Shown: positions 8,448 through 17,287, numbered from the stretch's first letter. The stretch is 64,000 nucleotides of DNA from Clostridiaceae bacterium UBA5444 (GCA_002426575.1 DIRE01000061.1:46521-110520); one strand, 5' to 3'. Notes: a model not told the origin generated them from the sequence alone. Translations and numbers: made by a program.

Positions 8448-9374
8448 TTGGAAGATAAACAAGGATTTTTTTCAAAATTAGTTTCAGGATTGACTAAAAC
8501 AAGGGATAATGTTGCATCTAAGATAGATGACCTTTTAAACTTTGGTGGAGCAATTGATGATGATCTTTATGAAGAGTTAGAAGAGATACTTATAATGGCA
8601 GATATAGGGGTTAAATCTACTACAAAAATAATAGAGATGCTTAAAAAAAGGGTTAAAGAAGAAAAGATAAAAGATCCAAAACAGGTTAAAGCTATTTTAA
8701 AAGACATAATAATAGATATACTAAGTGATGGCAGTGATAACAATAGTATGGAACTTCCTGCAGTTTATATGATTGTAGGAGTAAATGGAGTGGGAAAGAC
8801 CACCTCAATAGGAAAGCTTGCAAATGTGTACAAAAAAGAAGGCTTAAAGGTTTTATTAGCTGCTGGTGATACATTTAGGGCTGCAGCAATTGATCAAATA
8901 TGTGTATGGGGAAATAGGGTGGGAGTAGATGTTATAAAGCAGCAGGAAGGCTCAGACCCTGCTGCAGTAGTATATGATGCAGTTTATGCTGCTAAGTCTA
9001 GAAAATCTGACATACTCATATGCGATACGGCAGGAAGACTTCATAATAAAAAGAATCTAATGGATGAATTAGAGAAGGTAAACAGGATAGTTGATAGGGA
9101 ATATCCTGAAAGCCACAAGCAAACCATACTGGTACTAGATGCGACCACAGGCCAAAATGGTGTAATACAAGCAAAGGAATTTAAAAAGGCTTGTGATATT
9201 GATGGTATTATACTTACAAAGCTTGATGGAACAGCAAAAGGCGGTATAGTAATTGCTATAAAAGAAGAACTTGGAATACCTGTTAGGTATATAGGTGTAG
9301 GAGAAGGAATAGACGATCTTCAAGAGTTTAATGCAAATGATTTTGTAGATGCATTATTTAATGATGTAAAGTAA
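8448..9374 (+). CDS. ftsY: Signal recognition particle receptor FtsY
   Basis: FtsY is the membrane-associated GTPase that receives ribosome-nascent chain complexes from Ffh. The protein has a very short N-terminal segment followed by the four-helix N domain and the GTPase domain: GVNGVGKTTSIGKLA (P-loop), DTFRAAA, DTAGR and TKLDGTAKGG. The TTG at 8448 is preferred over GTG at 8439 because the AAGGAG site (8434-8439) then has a normal 8-base spacing; it gives 308 residues. The acidic A domain of E. coli FtsY is absent, as is usual in Firmicutes. Confidence 0.96.
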   Translation: MEDKQGFFSKLVSGLTKTRDNVASKIDDLLNFGGAIDDDLYEELEEILIMADIGVKSTTKIIEMLKKRVKEEKIKDPKQVKAILKDIIIDILSDGSDNNSMELPAVYMIVGVNGVGKTTSIGKLANVYKKEGLKVLLAAGDTFRAAAIDQICVWGNRVGVDVIKQQEGSDPAAVVYDAVYAAKSRKSDILICDTAGRLHNKKNLMDELEKVNRIVDREYPESHKQTILVLDATTGQNGVIQAKEFKKACDIDGIILTKLDGTAKGGIVIAIKEELGIPVRYIGVGEGIDDLQEFNANDFVDALFNDVK

Positions 9375-9380
9375 AAAGCC

Positions 9381-9409
9381 TTGACAGTCTCTTTTTAATC
9401 TGATATTAT
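9381..9409 (+). promoter_or_regulatory. Promoter of ylxM-ffh
   Basis: TTGACA (9381-9386), a 17-base spacer and TATTAT (9404-9409) lie just after ftsY and about 50 bases before ylxM. This strong match suggests that ylxM-ffh can be transcribed apart from smc-ftsY. Confidence 0.7.
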
Positions 9410-9457
9410 TTTTTATGGTAAGTAAAAGATCATTAAAATAGACGGTTGGCGATTTAA

Positions 9458-9799
9458 ATGTTGGATAAAGTTTATGAAGTTAGTATGTTATATGACTTTT
9501 ATGGGCAATTGCTTACTTTAAAACAAAGAAATGTACTTGATTTATATTACAATAATGATTATTCTCTAGGAGAGATATCAGATATATTAAGTATATCAAG
9601 GCAGGGAGTATATGATACTCTAAAACGCAGCGAAAAGTCTCTGCATGGTTATGAAGATAAATTACATCTTGTTCAAAAGTTTCAGGAAAACAAAAAAAAG
9701 CTTAAAGAGGTGTACTCACTTCTATGTAATATTAAGCAAAGTGAATATACGGATAAGATGAAATCCATATTGATTGATATATTAGAAAACAGCATTTAG
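9458..9799 (+). CDS. ylxM: YlxM/p13-like DNA-binding protein of the SRP operon
   Basis: A 113-residue protein with a sigma-70 region 4-like helix-turn-helix: LTLKQRNVLDLYY followed by SLGEISDILSISRQGVYDTL. This family is almost always encoded directly before ffh in Firmicutes and is thought to affect expression or assembly of the signal recognition particle. ATG at 9458 is the only reasonable start, with a weak ribosome site. ffh begins 11 bases after the stop. Confidence 0.9.
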   Translation: MLDKVYEVSMLYDFYGQLLTLKQRNVLDLYYNNDYSLGEISDILSISRQGVYDTLKRSEKSLHGYEDKLHLVQKFQENKKKLKEVYSLLCNIKQSEYTDKMKSILIDILENSI

Positions 9800-9810
9800 G
9801 GGGTCTATCC

Positions 9811-11160
9811 ATGGCTTTTGAGAATTTAACATCTAAGCTTCAAGAAACTTTTAAAAAACTTAAAGGTAAGGGTAAGCTCAATGAGAAAGATGTAAAAGAA
9901 GCAATGAGGGAAGTAAAGCTTGCTCTACTTGAAGCAGATGTAAATTATAGAGTTGTTAAAGAGTTTGTAAATAAGGTAACAAGTAGATCTGTAGGATCAG
10001 AGGTTATGGAAAGCTTAACTCCTGGTCAGCAGGTTATTAAAATAGTTAATGAAGAGCTTGTAGCTCTTATGGGGGATAGCAGTGAAGAGATAAAATACTC
10101 CAAAACTCCTCCTACAAAGATAATGTTAGTAGGGCTTCAAGGTGCAGGTAAAACAACCATGGCAGGAAAGCTTGGCCAGTATATGAAAAAGCAGGGCAAA
10201 AAGCCTTTGCTTGCAGCCTGCGATGTTTATAGGCCTGCAGCAATTAAGCAGCTTCAGGTTGTAGCTGAAAAGTTAGATTTGCCATCCTTTAGCATGGGAG
10301 ATAAAAAAAGCCCAGTAGATATTGCAAAAGCTTCCATGAATTTTGCTGAGAATAATAAAAATGACGTGGTTATTATAGATACGGCAGGAAGACTTCACAT
10401 AGATGAACATCTTATGGATGAACTAATCAATATAAAAAAAGAGATAAATCCTGATGAAATACTTCTTGTGGTAGATGCAATGACGGGTCAAGATGCTGTA
10501 AATGTGGCAGAAAGCTTTAATGAAAAACTAAATATAACTGGTGTTATACTTACAAAACTTGATGGAGATACAAGAGGTGGGGCAGCATTATCTGTAAGGT
10601 ATATTACTGGAAAGCCTATAAAGTTTGCAGGTATAGGAGAAAAACTTACAGATATTGAGGTTTTTCATCCTGATAGAATGGCATCTAGAATACTTGGAAT
10701 GGGCGATGTTTTAAGCCTTATTGAAAAAGCTCAGGAATCTATAGATGAGAAAAAGGCTCTTGAACTTTCTAAAAAGATGCTTAAACAAGAGTTTACATTT
10801 GATGATTTTCTTGAGCAGATGCAGCAAGTTAAAAAAATGGGATCTATAAGCGATATAATGTCAATGATTCCAGGAATTGACCCTGCAATGCTAAAAGGTG
10901 TTAATATAGACGATAGTGATCTCTCGCGCGTGGAAGCTATAATTAAATCCATGACAAAGGATGAGAGAAATAACCCTGCTCTTTTAAAAAACAGCAGCAG
11001 AAGAAAAAGAATTGCAAGAGGCAGCGGCACTAAAATACAGGATGTAAACAGGGTAATAAAGCAATTTGAACAAGGTCAGAAAATGATGAAACAGTTTTCA
11101 GGTATGATGAAAAACCCTAAAAAAGGAAAGCTGAAACTTCCATTTCAACTTCCATTTTAG
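9811..11160 (+). CDS. ffh: Signal recognition particle protein Ffh
   Basis: Ffh binds the SRP RNA and signal peptides and delivers ribosomes to FtsY. The 449-residue protein has the N domain, the GTPase domain (GLQGAGKTTMAGKL, DVYRPAA, DTAGR, TKLDGDTRGG) and a methionine-rich M domain from about residue 300 (FLEQMQQVKKMGS, IMSMIPG, RRKRIARGSG with the RNA-binding helix-turn-helix, then QGQKMMKQFSGMMKN). The length is normal for the family. The ribosome site is AGGGGGT before ATG at 9811. Confidence 0.97.
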   Translation: MAFENLTSKLQETFKKLKGKGKLNEKDVKEAMREVKLALLEADVNYRVVKEFVNKVTSRSVGSEVMESLTPGQQVIKIVNEELVALMGDSSEEIKYSKTPPTKIMLVGLQGAGKTTMAGKLGQYMKKQGKKPLLAACDVYRPAAIKQLQVVAEKLDLPSFSMGDKKSPVDIAKASMNFAENNKNDVVIIDTAGRLHIDEHLMDELINIKKEINPDEILLVVDAMTGQDAVNVAESFNEKLNITGVILTKLDGDTRGGAALSVRYITGKPIKFAGIGEKLTDIEVFHPDRMASRILGMGDVLSLIEKAQESIDEKKALELSKKMLKQEFTFDDFLEQMQQVKKMGSISDIMSMIPGIDPAMLKGVNIDDSDLSRVEAIIKSMTKDERNNPALLKNSSRRKRIARGSGTKIQDVNRVIKQFEQGQKMMKQFSGMMKNPKKGKLKLPFQLPF

Positions 11161-11213
11161 ATAAAATATTTAGATATTTAAGTGGTTTTAAGCAACAGAA
11201 GGAGGTGAGTTAA

Positions 11214-11474
11214 ATGGCAGTTAAGATAAGATTAAAAAGGATGGGCGCAAAAAAAGCACCTTTTTATAGAATAGTGGTAGCTGATGGCAGATCTCCAAGA
11301 GATGGCAGATTCATTGAAGAAATAGGATATTACAACCCTACTACTGACCCAGTTGATGTAAAAGTCGATGGAGAAAAGGCAAAAAAGTGGCTTGACAATG
11401 GAGCACAACCTTCAGATACAGTTAGAAGTTTACTTAAGAAAGCTGGTATAATTAATACAGTAGCATCAAAGTAA
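11214..11474 (+). CDS. rpsP: 30S ribosomal protein S16
   Basis: An 86-residue S16 with the typical beginning [20 protein letters not shown] and [12 protein letters not shown]. It binds 16S rRNA and is needed for 30S assembly. A perfect AAGGAGGTGA site precedes ATG. It follows ffh by 53 bases, the standard Firmicutes order. Confidence 0.97.
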   Translation: MAVKIRLKRMGAKKAPFYRIVVADGRSPRDGRFIEEIGYYNPTTDPVDVKVDGEKAKKWLDNGAQPSDTVRSLLKKAGIINTVASK

Positions 11475-11502
11475 TACAATAGAAAATCCGGGGGTGTAGA
11501 GG

Positions 11503-11730
11503 TTGAAGGAATTAGTAGAAGTAATTGTTAAAGCTCTAGTTGACAACCCTGATGCAGTAAGAATCAACGAAATAGTTGGTGAACAGTCAGTTATCCTTGA
11601 AATTAGTGTTGCCCAAGAAGATATGGGGAAAGTAATAGGAAAACAAGGAAGGATTGCAAAAGCAATAAGGACTGTTGTAAAAGCAGCTGCAACCAAAGAA
11701 AATAAGAGGGTTGTAGTAGAAATTATATAA
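11503..11730 (+). CDS. khpA: KH-domain RNA-binding protein KhpA (YlqC)
   Basis: A 75-residue single KH domain with the GxxG loop in DMGKVIGKQGRIAKAIRT. KhpA pairs with KhpB/Jag in many Firmicutes and binds RNA; it influences cell division and translation. The start is TTG at 11503 after GGGGGTG/AGAGG. Its position between rpsP and rimM is conserved. A terminator follows at once. Confidence 0.93.
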   Translation: MKELVEVIVKALVDNPDAVRINEIVGEQSVILEISVAQEDMGKVIGKQGRIAKAIRTVVKAAATKENKRVVVEII

Positions 11731-11733
11731 ACA

Positions 11734-11764
11734 AAAGGGTTAGGGGATCCTAATCCTTTTTTGC
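11734..11764 (+). terminator. Internal hairpin terminator after khpA
   Basis: AAAAGGGTTAGG (11734-11745) pairs with CCTAATCCTTTT (11749-11760, one G-T pair) and is followed by TT. It would separate rpsP-khpA from rimM-trmD or lower downstream expression. Confidence 0.8.
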
Positions 11765-11772
11765 TATAAGGA

Positions 11773-12285
11773 GTGGTTTTTACGGCCGTTAATTATTTTA
11801 GAATTGGTAAGATTATAAATACTCAAGGGCTAAAGGGGGAGGTTAGGGTATTACCCCTTACGGATGATGTAAAAAGATTTGATTATGCTAAATTTGTATT
11901 TATTGATGACCAAAAGCTTATTAAAACTTATGTGGAACATGTTAGATACCAAAAAGATTTGGTCATAATCAAATTTAAAAATATAAATACCATAGAAGAT
12001 GCTGAGAAGCTAAAAAATACATACATACTAATTGACAGAAAAAATGCCATTAAGTTATCTAATGACAGATATTTTGTGTGCGATATTATAGGCCTTTTAG
12101 TATATAGCACGGATGATTGCCTCTATGGAGAGATAACTGATGTTATGCAGACAGGAAGCAACGATGTATATGTAGTAAAAAATCATGATAAAGAGATACT
12201 TATTCCTGCATTAAAAACCGTGGTAAAGGAAATAGATATAAATAATGGCAGGATGGTTGTAGAACTCCCGGAAGGTTTGATTTAG
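11773..12285 (+). CDS. rimM: Ribosome maturation factor RimM
   Basis: RimM assists maturation of the 30S head. The protein shows FRIGKIINTQGLKGEVRVLP at its start, then the PRC-barrel part with DIIGLLVYS and LIPALKTVVKEIDI. About 167-170 residues is normal. The start is problematic: GTG at 11773 overlaps the AAGGAG site (11768-11773), while the codon with proper 8-base spacing is ACG at 11782, which would give MAVNYFRIGKI. No ATG or TTG is available. trmD begins 3 bases after the stop, the usual coupling. Confidence 0.93.
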   Translation: MVFTAVNYFRIGKIINTQGLKGEVRVLPLTDDVKRFDYAKFVFIDDQKLIKTYVEHVRYQKDLVIIKFKNINTIEDAEKLKNTYILIDRKNAIKLSNDRYFVCDIIGLLVYSTDDCLYGEITDVMQTGSNDVYVVKNHDKEILIPALKTVVKEIDINNGRMVVELPEGLI

Positions 12286-12287
12286 CT

Positions 12288-13025
12288 ATGAAGATAGATA
12301 TATTATCACTTTTCCCAGAAATGTTTGCGCCTTTTGATGTAAGTATAATAAAAAGGGCAAGAGATAAGGGAATACTTGATATTAAGGTAACAGATATAAG
12401 AGATTTTACTAAAGATAAACACAATAGGGCTGATGATTATCCATACGGCGGAGGAGCTGGAATGGTTATGATGGCAGATCCTATATATTCAGCTGTTGAG
12501 CATGTAATAGAAGATTGCAAGGAAAAACCCAAAATATTACTTATGGGGCCTTGTGGAAAGACTTTTGATCAAAATATTGCAAAACAGCTGTCAAATGAAA
12601 GACATATAGTATTAATATGTGGACACTATGAGGGCTTAGATGAAAGAATTATGCCTTTAATAGATGATGAGATATCAATAGGCGATTATGTACTAACTGG
12701 GGGAGAACTTGCAGCAATGGTGGTAGTAGATGCTGTTTCAAGAATGATTCCAGGGGTTTTAAGTTCAAACATGAGTTATGAAGAAGAATCATTTTATGAT
12801 GGCTTATTGGAGTATCCTCAGTATACAAGACCAGAGGAATATAGAGGGATGAAGGTGCCTGAGGTTTTATTATCAGGACATCACGAGAATATAAGAAAAT
12901 GGAGACGCCTTGAATCTCTAAAAAGAACATATATTAATAGACCAGATTTAATTGACAGTAAAGAACTTACAGATGAGGATAGGAAAATGCTAAAAGAAAT
13001 AGAAAATATGTATAAAAAAGATTGA
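12288..13025 (+). CDS. trmD: tRNA (guanine-37-N1)-methyltransferase TrmD
   Basis: TrmD methylates G37 of tRNAs using S-adenosylmethionine and prevents +1 frameshifting. The 245-residue protein has the SPOUT knot motif GDYVLTGGELAAMVVVDAVSR and the start MKIDILSLFPEMF typical of the family. It is translationally close to rimM. A separate promoter for rplS follows within the 130-base gap. Confidence 0.97.
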   Translation: MKIDILSLFPEMFAPFDVSIIKRARDKGILDIKVTDIRDFTKDKHNRADDYPYGGGAGMVMMADPIYSAVEHVIEDCKEKPKILLMGPCGKTFDQNIAKQLSNERHIVLICGHYEGLDERIMPLIDDEISIGDYVLTGGELAAMVVVDAVSRMIPGVLSSNMSYEEESFYDGLLEYPQYTRPEEYRGMKVPEVLLSGHHENIRKWRRLESLKRTYINRPDLIDSKELTDEDRKMLKEIENMYKKD

Positions 13026-13049
13026 TACAAACAATAGCTATTTTTTCGT

Positions 13050-13078
13050 TGCATAAACATATGCGGTATGCTATAATA
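13050..13078 (+). promoter_or_regulatory. Promoter of rplS
   Basis: TTGCAT (13050-13055), 17 bases, TATAAT (13073-13078). This close match to the housekeeping consensus gives rplS its own transcript with a 5' leader of roughly 70 bases. Confidence 0.75.
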
Positions 13079-13084
13079 TCCAAG

Positions 13085-13155
13085 TATTGTGAATACGGGC
13101 GGTCCTCTGCTAGGGCTTCTAACATGAACGTCTATGATGGAAGGAGGTAATTTTT
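13085..13155 (+). ncRNA. Probable ribosomal protein L19 leader RNA
   Basis: The stretch between the promoter and the rplS ribosome site is richer in G and C than its surroundings. It contains a GTATT/AATAC stem and a GGGCGGTCCTCTGCTAGGGC block before AAGGAGG. Firmicutes rplS genes often carry an L19 leader at this place. I infer it from position and composition; I did not match a covariance model. Confidence 0.45.
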
Positions 13156-13503
13156 GTGGATATAATCGGAGAAATTGAATCAGAACAATTAAAAAAGGAT
13201 GTACCCGTTTTTGAGATAGGTGATACAGTTAGAGTACACGTAAAGATCAAAGAAGGGGCTAGAGAAAGAATACAGGTATTTGAAGGAACCGTTATTAAAA
13301 GACAGAATGGTGGACTTAGAGAAACATTTACAGTAAGAAGGCTTTCTTATGGTGTAGGTGTTGAAAAAACTTTCCCTGTACATTCTCCAGTAGTTGAGAA
13401 GATTGAAGTAACTAGGAAAGGTAAGACTAGAAGGGCAAAACTTTATTACTTAAGAGATAGAGTAGGAAAGTCTGCAAAGGTTAAAGAAAAGATAAATAAA
13501 TAA
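13156..13503 (+). CDS. rplS: 50S ribosomal protein L19
   Basis: L19 sits at the 30S-50S interface. The 115-residue protein has the family pattern [30 protein letters not shown] and [19 protein letters not shown]. It starts with GTG at 13156 after AAGGAGG. It has its own promoter and leader and is followed by a strong terminator. Confidence 0.97.
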   Translation: MDIIGEIESEQLKKDVPVFEIGDTVRVHVKIKEGARERIQVFEGTVIKRQNGGLRETFTVRRLSYGVGVEKTFPVHSPVVEKIEVTRKGKTRRAKLYYLRDRVGKSAKVKEKINK

Positions 13504-13510
13504 AGAATTA

Positions 13511-13540
13511 AAGGGGGACTGTTTTTACAGTCCCTTTTTT
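13511..13540 (+). terminator. Hairpin terminator after rplS
   Basis: GGGACTGT pairs with ACAGTCCC around a T-loop, followed by TTTTTT. Clear intrinsic terminator. Confidence 0.9.
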
Positions 13541-13556
13541 GATAAGGGGTGATTAT

Positions 13557-14408
13557 ATGAATATACAGTGGTATCCAGGACATATGACTAAGGCAAGACG
13601 TGAAATGACAGAGTCTTTAAAGCTAGTTGAACTAGTTATAGAATTATTAGATGCAAGAATTCCTATAAGCAGCAGAAACCCAGACATTGATAAACTTTGT
13701 GGTAATAAACCGAGATTAATAGTACTTAATAAAAGTGATTTAGCAGATGATAAGATAACTAAAATATGGATTCAGTATTTCAAAGGTATAGGTAAAGATT
13801 GTATAGAGGTAGACTCTCTTTCCGGTAAAAATGTAAAGACCATAGGTAGGGTTGTTCAAGATAAATTTAAAGAGAGAAATAAAAACTTAAAAGCAAAAGG
13901 CATTGTATCAAAGCCCATTAGGATAATGATTGCAGGTGTACCTAATGTGGGAAAGTCTTCCCTTATTAATAGATTATCAGGCAGGGCTAGTGCCAAAACT
14001 GGTGATAAGCCAGGCGTTACTAGAGGAAAACAATGGATAAAGCTTGGCAGTAATATGGAGCTTTTAGATACCCCAGGAATCTTATGGCCTAAATTTGATG
14101 ACCCTAAGGTGGGATACAATTTAGCATTCACAGGGGCAATTAAGGATGAGATATTAGATACTGCTGAACTTTCAATTAAGCTTATAGATACCCTAATTGA
14201 AATATGCCCTGAAAGTATTGTGAGCAGGTACAACCTTAAAGATACTAAAAAGCTTGCAATAGAAATACTTGAAGATATAGGAAAAGTTAGAGGGTGTATG
14301 CTGCCTGGAGGAAACATTGATATAGATAGGGCTGCATCAATAGTACTAGATGAGTTCAGAAGTGGAAAACTAGGAAGAATTTCTCTTGAGAAACCAAACA
14401 TAAAATAA
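13557..14408 (+). CDS. rbgA: Ribosome biogenesis GTPase RbgA (YlqF)
   Basis: RbgA is needed for late assembly of the 50S subunit. The GTPase motifs are in circularly permuted order, as the family requires: NKSDL (G4) first, then GVPNVGKSSLINRL (G1) and DTPGI (G3). The start MNIQWYPGHMTKARREM is typical. ATG at 13557 is chosen over an upstream TTG at 13539 because the AAGGGGTGAT site precedes it. The length is 283 residues. It is followed 18 bases later by rnhB, as in Bacillus. Confidence 0.96.
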   Translation: MNIQWYPGHMTKARREMTESLKLVELVIELLDARIPISSRNPDIDKLCGNKPRLIVLNKSDLADDKITKIWIQYFKGIGKDCIEVDSLSGKNVKTIGRVVQDKFKERNKNLKAKGIVSKPIRIMIAGVPNVGKSSLINRLSGRASAKTGDKPGVTRGKQWIKLGSNMELLDTPGILWPKFDDPKVGYNLAFTGAIKDEILDTAELSIKLIDTLIEICPESIVSRYNLKDTKKLAIEILEDIGKVRGCMLPGGNIDIDRAASIVLDEFRSGKLGRISLEKPNIK

Positions 14409-14426
14409 AGTCGTGAAGGTGATATT

Positions 14427-15200
14427 TTGGATTATAGTAAATTATCTATTGAAGAGATAAAAGATATTATAAGTAATGCAGATTTAGAGGAAAGAAATAG
14501 ATTAATAGGTTTGCTAGAGAATGATAATAGAAAAGGGGTAAAAAGGTTATCAGAAAGATTAAGGAAGGAAATAATAGGTCATAATAAAGAAATAGCGAGA
14601 ATTAAAAAGCTTAAAGAGTATGAATATAAATATATAAGCAAAGGTGCTAAATACATTGCAGGAGTTGACGAGGTGGGAAGAGGGCCTCTTGCAGGGGCTG
14701 TGTATGCCTGTGCAGTTATAATGCCAATTGAGGCTATTATAGAGGGTATAGATGATTCAAAAAAGCTATCACCAGAGAAAAGAGAGAGATTGTCATTAGA
14801 AATTAAGGAAAATGCAATTAGTTATGGCATAGGGTATGTAGATGAAAAGCAAATAGATAGGGTAAATATTTTAAATGCCACTTATATGGCAATGAAAAAA
14901 GCCATAGACAATCTTTATGTAAGACCTACTGTAGTATTGGTGGACGCAATTAGGATACCCAATGTTAATATCTTTCAGGTTCCTATTATAAAAGGTGATT
15001 CCATCTCATTTTCAATTGCTGCAGCATCTATAGTTGCAAAGGTTGAAAGGGATAATTATATGAATAGGTTACATAATGAGTTCCCCGTCTATAATTTTTC
15101 AAAGAATAAAGGGTATGGCACACAAGAACATATTGATGCAATAAAAAAATATGGACCATGCCCCTACCATAGGAAATCTTTTATTAAAAATATAGTGTAA
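14427..15200 (+). CDS. rnhB: Ribonuclease HII
   Basis: RNase HII removes ribonucleotides embedded in DNA. The catalytic core starts at about residue 75 with IAGVDEVGRGPLAGAVYA, followed by GIDDSKKLSPEKRE, VDAI and SIAAASIVAKVERD, which contain the acidic metal-binding residues. The 257-residue length includes a charged N-terminal extension of about 70 residues, as in B. subtilis RnhB. It starts with TTG at 14427 after GAAGGTGAT. Confidence 0.95.
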   Translation: MDYSKLSIEEIKDIISNADLEERNRLIGLLENDNRKGVKRLSERLRKEIIGHNKEIARIKKLKEYEYKYISKGAKYIAGVDEVGRGPLAGAVYACAVIMPIEAIIEGIDDSKKLSPEKRERLSLEIKENAISYGIGYVDEKQIDRVNILNATYMAMKKAIDNLYVRPTVVLVDAIRIPNVNIFQVPIIKGDSISFSIAAASIVAKVERDNYMNRLHNEFPVYNFSKNKGYGTQEHIDAIKKYGPCPYHRKSFIKNIV

Positions 15201-15218
15201 AGAGGGTTTGGTTTTAGA

Positions 15219-15596
15219 ATGATAATTTCCGGTAAGGAAAAAGGAAACATAGGAGAAAACATTGCAGCTGAATATCTTAAAGATAATGGATATAGTATTT
15301 TGTTTAGAAACTTTAGAACAAGATTTGGAGAGATAGATATAATTGGGGAAGAAGATGGATACATAGTATTTATTGAGGTAAAGGCAAGGAAGAATTTTCA
15401 AATGGGACTGCCTTGTGAATCTGTATCAATAAATAAGCAAAGGCGCATTGCTAGGATGGCTAGTTTATATATTGCAATTAATAATCTATCAGACAGAAAT
15501 TTTAGATTTGATATTGTTGAAATGATTTTAGATGGAGAAAATGCTAAATATATACGTATATTAAAAGATGCTTTTTGGGTAGAGAAGGCCTTTTAA
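15219..15596 (+). CDS. YraN/UPF0102 family endonuclease-fold protein
   Basis: A 125-residue protein with the restriction-endonuclease-like fold signature: GENIAAEYLKDNGYSILFRN, RFGEIDIIGEEDGYIVFIEVKARK (the E...D...ExK pattern). The family is widespread and often sits beside rnhB and comM as here; its biological role is not settled. It converges with comM with only 26 bases between, and I see no terminator in the gap. Confidence 0.9.
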   Translation: MIISGKEKGNIGENIAAEYLKDNGYSILFRNFRTRFGEIDIIGEEDGYIVFIEVKARKNFQMGLPCESVSINKQRRIARMASLYIAINNLSDRNFRFDIVEMILDGENAKYIRILKDAFWVEKAF

Positions 15597-15622
15597 TATA
15601 CGTTATAGATTCTAAGAAGTAA

Positions 15623-17161
15623 TTAGTATTCCCAGTACTTTCTGTCCATACTTCTATATTGAATAGCCTCACAGATATTATCTAAATGAATATTTTCTAA
15701 ACCCTCAATGTCTGCTATGGTTCTTGCTATTTTAAGTATTTTATTATAGGCTCTTGCACTTAGCCCAAGGCTTTCGAAGGTTTCCCTAAGTAACTTTTTA
15801 GATGGTTCATCAATTTTGCAGTATTTTTTTATCATGCCTGATGTTAATTGGGCATTACAATATATATTGTAATCTTTATATCTTTGAAGCTGAATATTTC
15901 GGGCCTTTTTGACCCTCTCTCTTATAACTTTTGTACTCTCTCCTTTATTTTCGTCCTCGAGCTCATGGTATTTAACAGGGTATACCTCTAAATGTATATC
16001 TATTCTATCAAGCAGGGGACCTGAAACCTTGTTTAGATACTTCTTAATGGCCATAGGACTGCAAGTACACTCTCTTGTAGAGTCGTTATGGTATCCACAT
16101 TGGCATGGATTCATGGAGGCTACAAGCATAAAAATTGATGGAAATGTAAGTGTACCGCTTACTCTTGATATATTAACCTCTCCATCTTCCATAGGTTGTC
16201 TTAGAACTTCTAGCGCATTTCTTTGAAACTCAGGTAATTCATCTAAAAAAAGAACCCCATAATGGCATAGAGAAACTTCTCCAGGCTTTGGAGTCTTACC
16301 CCCGCCAATTAGAGATATGGCTGATATGGTGTGGTGTGGCGATCTAAAAGGCCTATTTCTAATTATACTAGAGCTAGAGGAGGCAGCATTTAGTTTCCCA
16401 GATGTACTATATATTTTTGTAACCTCAATTGCCTCTTCCATGGTCATACTAGGCAGTATACCTGGAAGCCTTTTTGCAAGCATGGTTTTACCAGAGCCTG
16501 GGGGGCCAATCATAAGTATATTGTGGTTTCCTGCAGCTGCAATCTCAAGTGCCCTTTTGGCATTTTCCTGTCCCTTTATATCACAAAAATCCTCATAATC
16601 TGCTTCTTTATTCATTATATCTTCAATTTCAACTGTAAAAGGGGCAATATTTCCATCTTCAATCACCTCAATTGTATCCTTTAAACTTGATACTGGATAT
16701 ATATTTATATCTTTAATTATTGCAGCCTCATAAGTATTTTTGTATGGGATTATAATATTTTCATACCCTTTCTTAGCAGCTTCTGCAGCCACACATAAAA
16801 CTCCATTGACAGGTTTTACTCTTCCATCTAAGGATAATTCACCTAAAAATAAATAATCATCAATATTATTGCAATTTATTTGATCTGTTGCATTCAGTAT
16901 TCCTATGGCTATAGGCAAGTCAAAACAGGGACCTTCCTTTTTTATATGGGCTGGTGCAAGGTTTATAGTTACCTTTTTTGTAGGAAATTTATAGCCAGAA
17001 TTTTTAATAGCAGTTCTAACCCTCTCTTTTGATTCTTTTACGGCAGCGTCAGGAAGACCTACAATAGTAAAGCATGGAAGCCCATTCGATATATCTGTTT
17101 CAACCTCTATTATTTGCCCATTTATTCCTAAAACTGCACATGTATAAATTTTACTCAGCAT
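15623..17161 (-). CDS. comM: YifB/ComM-type Mg-chelatase-like AAA+ ATPase
   Basis: This is the only minus-strand gene. The 512 residues comprise an N-terminal LonC-like domain (YTCAVLGINGQIIEVE, NLAPAHIKKEGP), then an AAA+ domain with Walker A MIGPPGSGKTMLAKRLPGIL and Walker B VLFLDELPEF, the HTISAISLIGGG segment, a CQCGYH...CTCS cysteine cluster and the C-terminal Mg-chelatase part. ComM helicases extend branch migration during natural transformation in Gram-negatives; dprA lies nearby here. ATG at 17159-17161 follows a GGGAGG site. It diverges from the yhe genes. Confidence 0.93.
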   Translation of the reverse strand: MLSKIYTCAVLGINGQIIEVETDISNGLPCFTIVGLPDAAVKESKERVRTAIKNSGYKFPTKKVTINLAPAHIKKEGPCFDLPIAIGILNATDQINCNNIDDYLFLGELSLDGRVKPVNGVLCVAAEAAKKGYENIIIPYKNTYEAAIIKDINIYPVSSLKDTIEVIEDGNIAPFTVEIEDIMNKEADYEDFCDIKGQENAKRALEIAAAGNHNILMIGPPGSGKTMLAKRLPGILPSMTMEEAIEVTKIYSTSGKLNAASSSSSIIRNRPFRSPHHTISAISLIGGGKTPKPGEVSLCHYGVLFLDELPEFQRNALEVLRQPMEDGEVNISRVSGTLTFPSIFMLVASMNPCQCGYHNDSTRECTCSPMAIKKYLNKVSGPLLDRIDIHLEVYPVKYHELEDENKGESTKVIRERVKKARNIQLQRYKDYNIYCNAQLTSGMIKKYCKIDEPSKKLLRETFESLGLSARAYNKILKIARTIADIEGLENIHLDNICEAIQYRSMDRKYWEY

Positions 17162-17174
17162 AAAAACCGCCTCC

Positions 17175-17202
17175 CACTGGGATTATTGCCAAACATACTA
17201 TA
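17175..17202 (+). promoter_or_regulatory. Possible late mother-cell (sigma K-like) promoter for the yhe cluster
   Basis: An AC pair at 17176-17177 lies 16 bases before CATACTATA (17194-17202), matching the loose sigma K pattern AC-N16/17-CATANNNTA. The genes downstream belong to a coat-associated family, which would fit. In A+T-rich DNA such a short pattern also occurs by chance. Confidence 0.25.
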
Positions 17203-17287
17203 TTTAAACAAAAAGTTATTATACAAAATACGATATAGACATGCTCTAATATTATATTTCTACATATTTTATATTGGGAGGGATATT

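Noticed and set aside
13856..14401. 181-codon open frame on the - strand
   Set aside because: Shadow of rbgA; Ser/Leu-rich text typical of the antisense of A+T-rich genes.
17186..17287. Longer start of the first YheC/YheD-like gene
   Set aside because: The extension lies in the divergent promoter region and lacks a ribosome site; ATG at 17288 follows GGGAGG.
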